Part shown: positions 59,401 through 64,000 of the stretch, piece after piece | Numbering within the stretch: the first letter of the stretch is position 1 | Layout: each line of letters opens with the position of its first letter | NCBI GenBank assembly: GCA_035048815.1 | Contig: JAUCBN010000016.1 | Coordinates: 20,489,678 to 20,553,677 of the forward strand | DNA: 64,000 nt | Direction: 5' to 3' | DNA from: Abelmoschus esculentus | Lineage: Eukaryota > Streptophyta > Magnoliopsida > Malvales > Malvaceae | Notes under the pieces: model-generated | Told to the model about the DNA's origin: nothing | The model's input: the letters and a program-made list of their open reading frames with translations, nothing else | The model's database searches: none | Position numbers and translations under genes: made by a program

Positions 59401-61701
59401 GGTGAATGGTTGAATTGGCTATATACTGATGTGACCCAAAGGTTGCAAGCCAATGATTTCTCCACATTACCCGAGGTTCATGCATGTACCGCGGGGTTAA
59501 AGTCTATTACTACTTCTGCAACTGCAGTATGTCACTTATCTAACCTTTGCCACTCTTCCTTCGAAGCATATTGAATGTTTTGCTGTTTCGTAGTTATTTT
59601 GGTTGTCCAATTTTTTTGTATGGTATTGCTTGTATCACCATTTTGATTGCATTAATGTTCCCTCTTTACTTTTATAAATTCGGTATTCAGTACAAAATAG
59701 CTGTCAATAACGTTTTTTTTTCTTCTTTCAATTTCAGGATGCAATTGAAGAATGCCGGAAATTATGCGGTGGTCATGGTTATCTGTCTAGCAGTGGGCTC
59801 CCTGAGTTATTTGCAGTTTATATTCCTGCCTGTACCTATGAAGGTGACAATGTTGTGCTGCTTCTACAGGTATGTCAAATTAGAAATATAATCACTTACT
59901 TTCAACACATTTTCATCATTTTATTTTTTTACTTTGGATGTGAGGGGATTAATTCTAATGTTCTAATGGAGACTAATCCGAGTATAGAGTTAGTATATTT
60001 CTTGGTGAATCCTCGAATTAATATCATCTTAACTAGTACTTCTGGTGTTTCTTGGTATCTTATGAAGATGTAATGAATCTATAGTATAAAACATGAAGGG
60101 GATATCTTACCTGAAATTTGGGAACTTATCTTAGATTCTATGTTGACAATGATTCTGGGGTGCCATCGACTGACAATGTAAATCAAAACATTTCTTTAGG
60201 TTGGAAGGTTTTTGATGAAGACTGTTTCCCAGCTGGGGTCTGGAAAGAAGCCTGTCGGGACAATAGCTTACATGGGGCGAGCAGAACACCTCTTGCAATG
60301 CCGTTGTGAAGTTCAAAGGGGTATATGTTATGCCTATTTACCTTTCAAGTTCTTATGTCTAATGGAAGTTTTGAGGTTATTTCAGTTGTATGTATTTACT
60401 GTTGCCAATGTATAGACTGGTGTACGTTTTGTTGATCTTATATTAGCTCTCATTGACAAATTAGTATGGGTCATGTAAATCATAATATACTAATTTCATT
60501 TCTTACATTGGCTTGCAGCTGAGGACTGGCTAAAGCCACATATAATAGTGGAGGCATTTGAAGCAAGGTCTGCTAGGATGGCTGTTGCCTGCTCAAAAAT
60601 CATTAACAAATTTCCAAAACAAGATGGTACGACCACTCTATCATGATCAAGGAGTAATCTTTCGTTTTTATCTGTACATTTTTTACTTGACACATTACGT
60701 GCCAAGCTAACTCTTGCATGGTTCACTAGTAGGTAGTCATCCTTCTTACCGTAGATTTGGCGTACTCCATGTTATAAAACTCTGTCAATGCTATAAGGCA
60801 AAGATTGTGCAATAGCCTTGACGGTGAAGTTGTTGATATCCATAATTTTGATGGGCTTCCGGGTTTCCCTTTGCTTGTTTACAGGTTTTGCTGAACTCTC
60901 AACTGATTTGGCTGAGGCTGCAGTTGCTCATTGTCAGTTAATTGTTGTTTCCAAGTAAGCTTCTCTTGTCTTAACAACTCGGGATGTCGGGTTAAAAAAC
61001 AGTAACTAATAAGGTTTCTTATTGCCACCCTCTGCATAAAGTTGAACAATAATACCGGTTTTTAGGACGGAAGAAGCCAAACTCTAGTTCCTGAAAATTT
61101 TAAATTTCGTGCCAACTTTTAAGTAATTTGGCTGGAGAAACTGAATTGGATCCGGTTATTCTTGATTGTTTACCGAAAAGTTCTCTAAGAAGCTTCTTTT
61201 TCAGGTTCATTGAGAAACTGCAACAAGACATACCCGGAAAGGGGGTGAAACGACAATTGGAGATCCTATGCAATGTATATGCTTTAAGCCTAATACACAA
61301 ACATCTCGGTGACTTTGTTGCCTCCGGCTGCATCACTCCAGAGCAAGGTGCATTGGCAAACGAACAACTGAGATCACTGTACTCCCAGGTCTGTTTCGGT
61401 AATCTGAGTTATTTACTTTACATGGTGCCTTCGCTTGAAAAACTGCTGCAATCCACTAGTTCTGATCTCTATCTCTCACTCACTTTCTTAGGTCCGTCCT
61501 AATGCCATTGCACTTGTCGATGCATTCAACTACACTGACCACTACCTTGGCTCGATTCTCGGCCGCTATGACGGAAATGTGTATCCAAAACTCTACGAGG
61601 AAGCATGGAAGGATCCTTTGAATGAAACTGTGGTGCCCGATGGATACCACGAGTACATTCGGCCGATATTGAAGCAACAAATTCGCGTGGCAAGGCTCTG
61701 A
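56500..61701 (+). CDS. ACX1: Peroxisomal acyl-CoA oxidase (ACX1-type)
   Basis: Fourteen exons: 56500-56637, 57228-57336, 57423-57484, 57717-57926, 58153-58240, 58318-58480, 58914-59112, 59329-59526, 59738-59869, 60200-60320, 60519-60626, 60885-60954, 61205-61388 and 61492-61701. They encode 663 residues. The enzyme performs the first step of peroxisomal beta-oxidation (FAD-dependent acyl-CoA to trans-2-enoyl-CoA, producing H2O2) and also acts in jasmonate synthesis. Seen: WGMFIPAIKGSGTEEQ, YAQTELGHGSNVQGLETTAT, WWPGGLGKVATHAV, GGHGYLSSSGLPELF and ACTYEGDNVVLLLQ. The end ARL is a peroxisomal PTS1. All exons are in phase without lesions and the length matches Arabidopsis ACX1 (664), so the gene looks functional. 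Confidence 0.96.
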
Positions 61702-62625
61702 AAAGACCAATCAGCTACCATAATGTCGAGTTTGTAGATTTGGTTATGAATGAATAAAATGCATAGACATTGGCCACTCGAAAGAGGTAGTCAGGTTTAC
61801 TGCTTCACCTACGTACTCTCGTTTAGATTATGGCTTCCTTATTTATCGACTTTTCAATATTTTGCTTTTGCAATGCAAACTAATTTATAAAACAAACCAT
61901 TCTATTCTGCACATTTTTATTTTACCTTAAATGTATTTTAACAAGGTTTAAAGGTCTTCCAAGTTTGTTTTCTTCACTTATATGATTTTAACTCAAGATT
62001 TTATCAAAATTGTGTTCTCACACGATCTACCTAGCATTAATAGTCACATTAAAATGAAACATCAAACTAACGAAACATGTCTAGTGAATTGTAATGACAA
62101 GATTAAGATGAAACACGGGAATAAGCTAATAAATTACAGTAGTATCTGTTCTATAATAGAATTTCCACCATTTGACATTGATTGATCAATCACTTTGCTG
62201 GCATCGCTGGTGCTCAAACCTATAACCTCTAAGAACAACAATCGTTTCTTTAACCACTTGGGCTAAAGGGCTCGTACTCTAACCTTAAATCTTAAATTAA
62301 CATAACGCATAGATATTTTCCCCGCATTTAATATATAACCCTAAGTTAAATAAAAAAATACTTTAGCTTCGAAGACCACGATTTTTTAACTTACGAATCA
62401 ATATTTGTCCAAACAATATAATTCAATTCAAATTTTATTTTATTTTTTGATTTATTTTCTCAACGTGATATAAAAAATTAAATTATTTTTTTCTTCAGTT
62501 TTCTAATTTTATTAATTTAGCCTATTTATATAGTGGGATTAAATTTCATAAAATCATTTTTATTATTGGACCTAGGCCGTAGGATGGTGGTGCTGGATGA
62601 AGGTCAGATAATTAGATTTTCAGTT
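61702..62625. other. Spacer between ACX1 and eL15
   Basis: ACX1 3'UTR, AT-rich sequence and a SINE-like element. No other gene found. Confidence 0.45.
62165..62277 (-). repeat. tRNA-derived SINE-like copy B
   Basis: On the minus strand TAGCCCAAGTGG (box A-like) and GGTTTGAGCACC (box B-like) lie about 30 nt apart. The same order and neighbouring words occur in the copy at 54845-54950. Confidence 0.5.
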
Positions 62626-62631
62626 TGGGCC
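62626..62631 (+). promoter_or_regulatory. Site II element (TGGGCC) of the eL15 gene
   Basis: TGGGCC, 160 bp upstream of the ATG. Site II motifs are bound by TCP factors and are frequent in ribosomal protein promoters. Confidence 0.55.
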
Positions 62632-62701
62632 ACTCAACCAGTGTCTCCCATGGGTCGAGTGGGCGGGCTGTTAGCCTGTTACGGAATCAGGGCTCGTCCA
62701 T

Positions 62702-62709
62702 TATAAAAA
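62702..62709 (+). promoter_or_regulatory. TATA box of the eL15 gene
   Basis: TATAAAAA, 84 bp upstream of the eL15 ATG. Confidence 0.55.
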
Positions 62710-62754
62710 GGTTATTATCCCCGCCACCACTTAAACTTCTTCTGTTGTAGCTGA

Positions 62755-62762
62755 AAACCCTA
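62755..62762 (+). promoter_or_regulatory. telo-box of the eL15 gene
   Basis: AAACCCTA, 31 bp upstream of the ATG, the classical telo-box that works with site II in plant translation-machinery genes. Confidence 0.65.
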
Positions 62763-62785
62763 GCAAATTTCTCCGCAGCTCGCCA

Positions 62786-64000
62786 ATGGGTACTCTGGCA
62801 GACACGCTCTCTTTCGTTCGTTCTCGTTATTTATTTTGGCTATATGTTGTTTCTTTATGGTTTATCAATCATTTTTCTTCTGTGTTTCACATAGTTTTTC
62901 GAAACGCTATTAAAATAGGTTGAATTATTTCAGATTTTCATTTTTCTGTGGCTAAATGAATGTATAGGGGCTTACAAGTACGTGTCGGAGCTATGGAGGA
63001 AGAAGCAGTCGGATGTAATGAGGTTTTTACAGAGGGTGAGGTGCTGGGAATACCGTCAACATCCGTCGATTGTTAGGGTCAACCACCCTACTCGTCCTGA
63101 CAAGGCACGACGCTTGGGTTACAAGGCCAAGCAGGTAATTTCCAATTCGGTTTTAATCTAAACCACGCAGCTTTAGATCTTGATTTGCTAAGTGCTTGTT
63201 CTCCAGAACTTAATCAATGGTTGTTCTTTAGATCCAGGCAGATTTAAATCAAACAATCAATTGTTTTCAACTTCCATGTACTATTTCTTGGTGTCTTTAT
63301 TCCCAATCACTCGGATTTGGGCTATGGTTTTGGATAGTTCCATTTGATATCAGAATGACTACTTCAAGTAAAATGAAGCCTCTAAACTGGAGAAATTATA
63401 TCATGGCCCCGCTCACTACGTCAGTCATGATCTCATCCAATTATAACCGCTCACTACGTCAGCCATGATCTCCGATTCATTTTTTTTAAACAATGAATCT
63501 TCGTTCATAATTTTTATGTCATTTTAAAAATATAATTTCTGAAAATTATATTAATTATATGGTTGATTAGTGGTGGAATGAATGATTCTCATTAGTTAGA
63601 GACCATGACTAACGTGGTAGGCTATGATATAATCTCTCCTAGTTTAGTATTTTTGAAGATGTTAGTAGTTACATAACCCGGAATTTATTTCATGTTGGAT
63701 TTGAGTACTTGGATATAAATGGAGATTATTTGCAGTCTTAATTCTGAAATCAAATTGTATGAAGCTTGTCTTTGTTTTCAATTTTGAAAGGATTGTATCT
63801 TACAGATTTATGTGTGCTTCTTTTAAAGGGCTATGTGGTTTATCGTGTTCGTGTTAGAAGGGGTGGTCGGAAGAGGCCAGTTCCAAAGGGTATTGTCTAT
63901 GGTAAGCCCACGAATCAAGGTGTTACCCAATTGAAGTTCCAGCGTAGCAAGCGCTCTGTTGCCGAGGAGCGTGCTGGTCGGAAGTTGGGAGGTCTCAGAG
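62786..64000 (+). CDS. RPL15: 60S ribosomal protein eL15, 5' part
   Basis: Exons 62786-62789 (ATGG), 62968-63134 and 63829 to the window edge encode MGAYKYVSELWRKKQSD, FLQRVRCWEYRQHPSIVR, RLGYKAKQ, GYVVYRVRVRRGGRKRPVPK, then GKPTNQGVTQLKFQRSKRSV. This is the invariant N-terminal half of eL15, a large-subunit protein bound to rRNA near the peptide exit region. A first exon of only four nt is characteristic of plant eL15 genes. The frame runs open to 64000, so the rest lies outside. The upstream site II, TATA and telo-box suit a housekeeping ribosomal gene. Confidence 0.96.

Noticed and set aside
1..64000. CRISPR arrays, operons, phage or organellar insertions
   Set aside because: No regularly spaced repeats, no prokaryote-like gene order and no large organelle-like protein or rRNA stretch was seen.

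Overview
The window is nuclear DNA from a dicot plant. It holds widely spaced, intron-rich genes whose proteins are all plant families: HD-Zip II, FLZ zinc finger, BOI-type RING, RLCK, peroxisomal acyl-CoA oxidase, chloroplast-type PLA1. AT-rich intergenic DNA full of small non-autonomous repeats lies between them. A Malvaceae (cotton-like) source is my guess from overall feel only. Exon chains were assembled by hand from GT/AG (one GC/AG) junctions, reading-frame phase and remembered family architecture. All complete chains give totals divisible by three and lengths normal for their families.

Layout. (1) 0-13 kb: 3' end of a phosphoribosyl-pyrophosphate synthetase, a telomere-like foldback, a Stowaway-type MITE, a BOI-like RING E3 ligase, a ~0.73 kb foldback, an FLZ zinc-finger gene, an orphan last exon of a beta-amylase, and a PCRK-like receptor-like cytoplasmic kinase whose frame is broken by 7 missing nt at the DFG motif. 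(2) 14-25 kb: three consecutive minus-strand genes, casein kinase II beta, Bax inhibitor-1 (with a GC-AG intron and an ER-stress-element-like upstream module) and a CDC7-like kinase (15 exons, two E2F-type sites upstream). (3) 25-33 kb: a divergent tRNA-Gln(TTG), a RABD2/Rab1 GTPase and an intronless chloroplast-type phospholipase A1. (4) 33-39 kb: a repeat-rich desert. (5) 39-48 kb: a PHD-plus-Myb-like protein, a PTPMT phosphatase, a decayed PPR pseudogene and a HAT1/HAT2-like HD-Zip II factor, all on the minus strand. (6) 48-56.5 kb: a second desert. It holds a GC-richer promoter-like island with a 40-codon ORF, seven CACGTG hexamers in about 535 bp, and several MITE/SINE-like elements. (7) 56.5-64 kb: an intact ACX1-type acyl-CoA oxidase ending in the PTS1 ARL, and the 5' part of ribosomal protein eL15.

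The genes do not form one pathway. They are ordinary independent loci. The most notable points are the lesion in the RLCK activation loop, the orphan beta-amylase exon, the G-box cluster with no recognisable gene, the E2F sites at CDC7, the stress-element module at BI-1 and several self-complementary repeats able to make hairpin RNA. I saw no clearly new multi-gene system.
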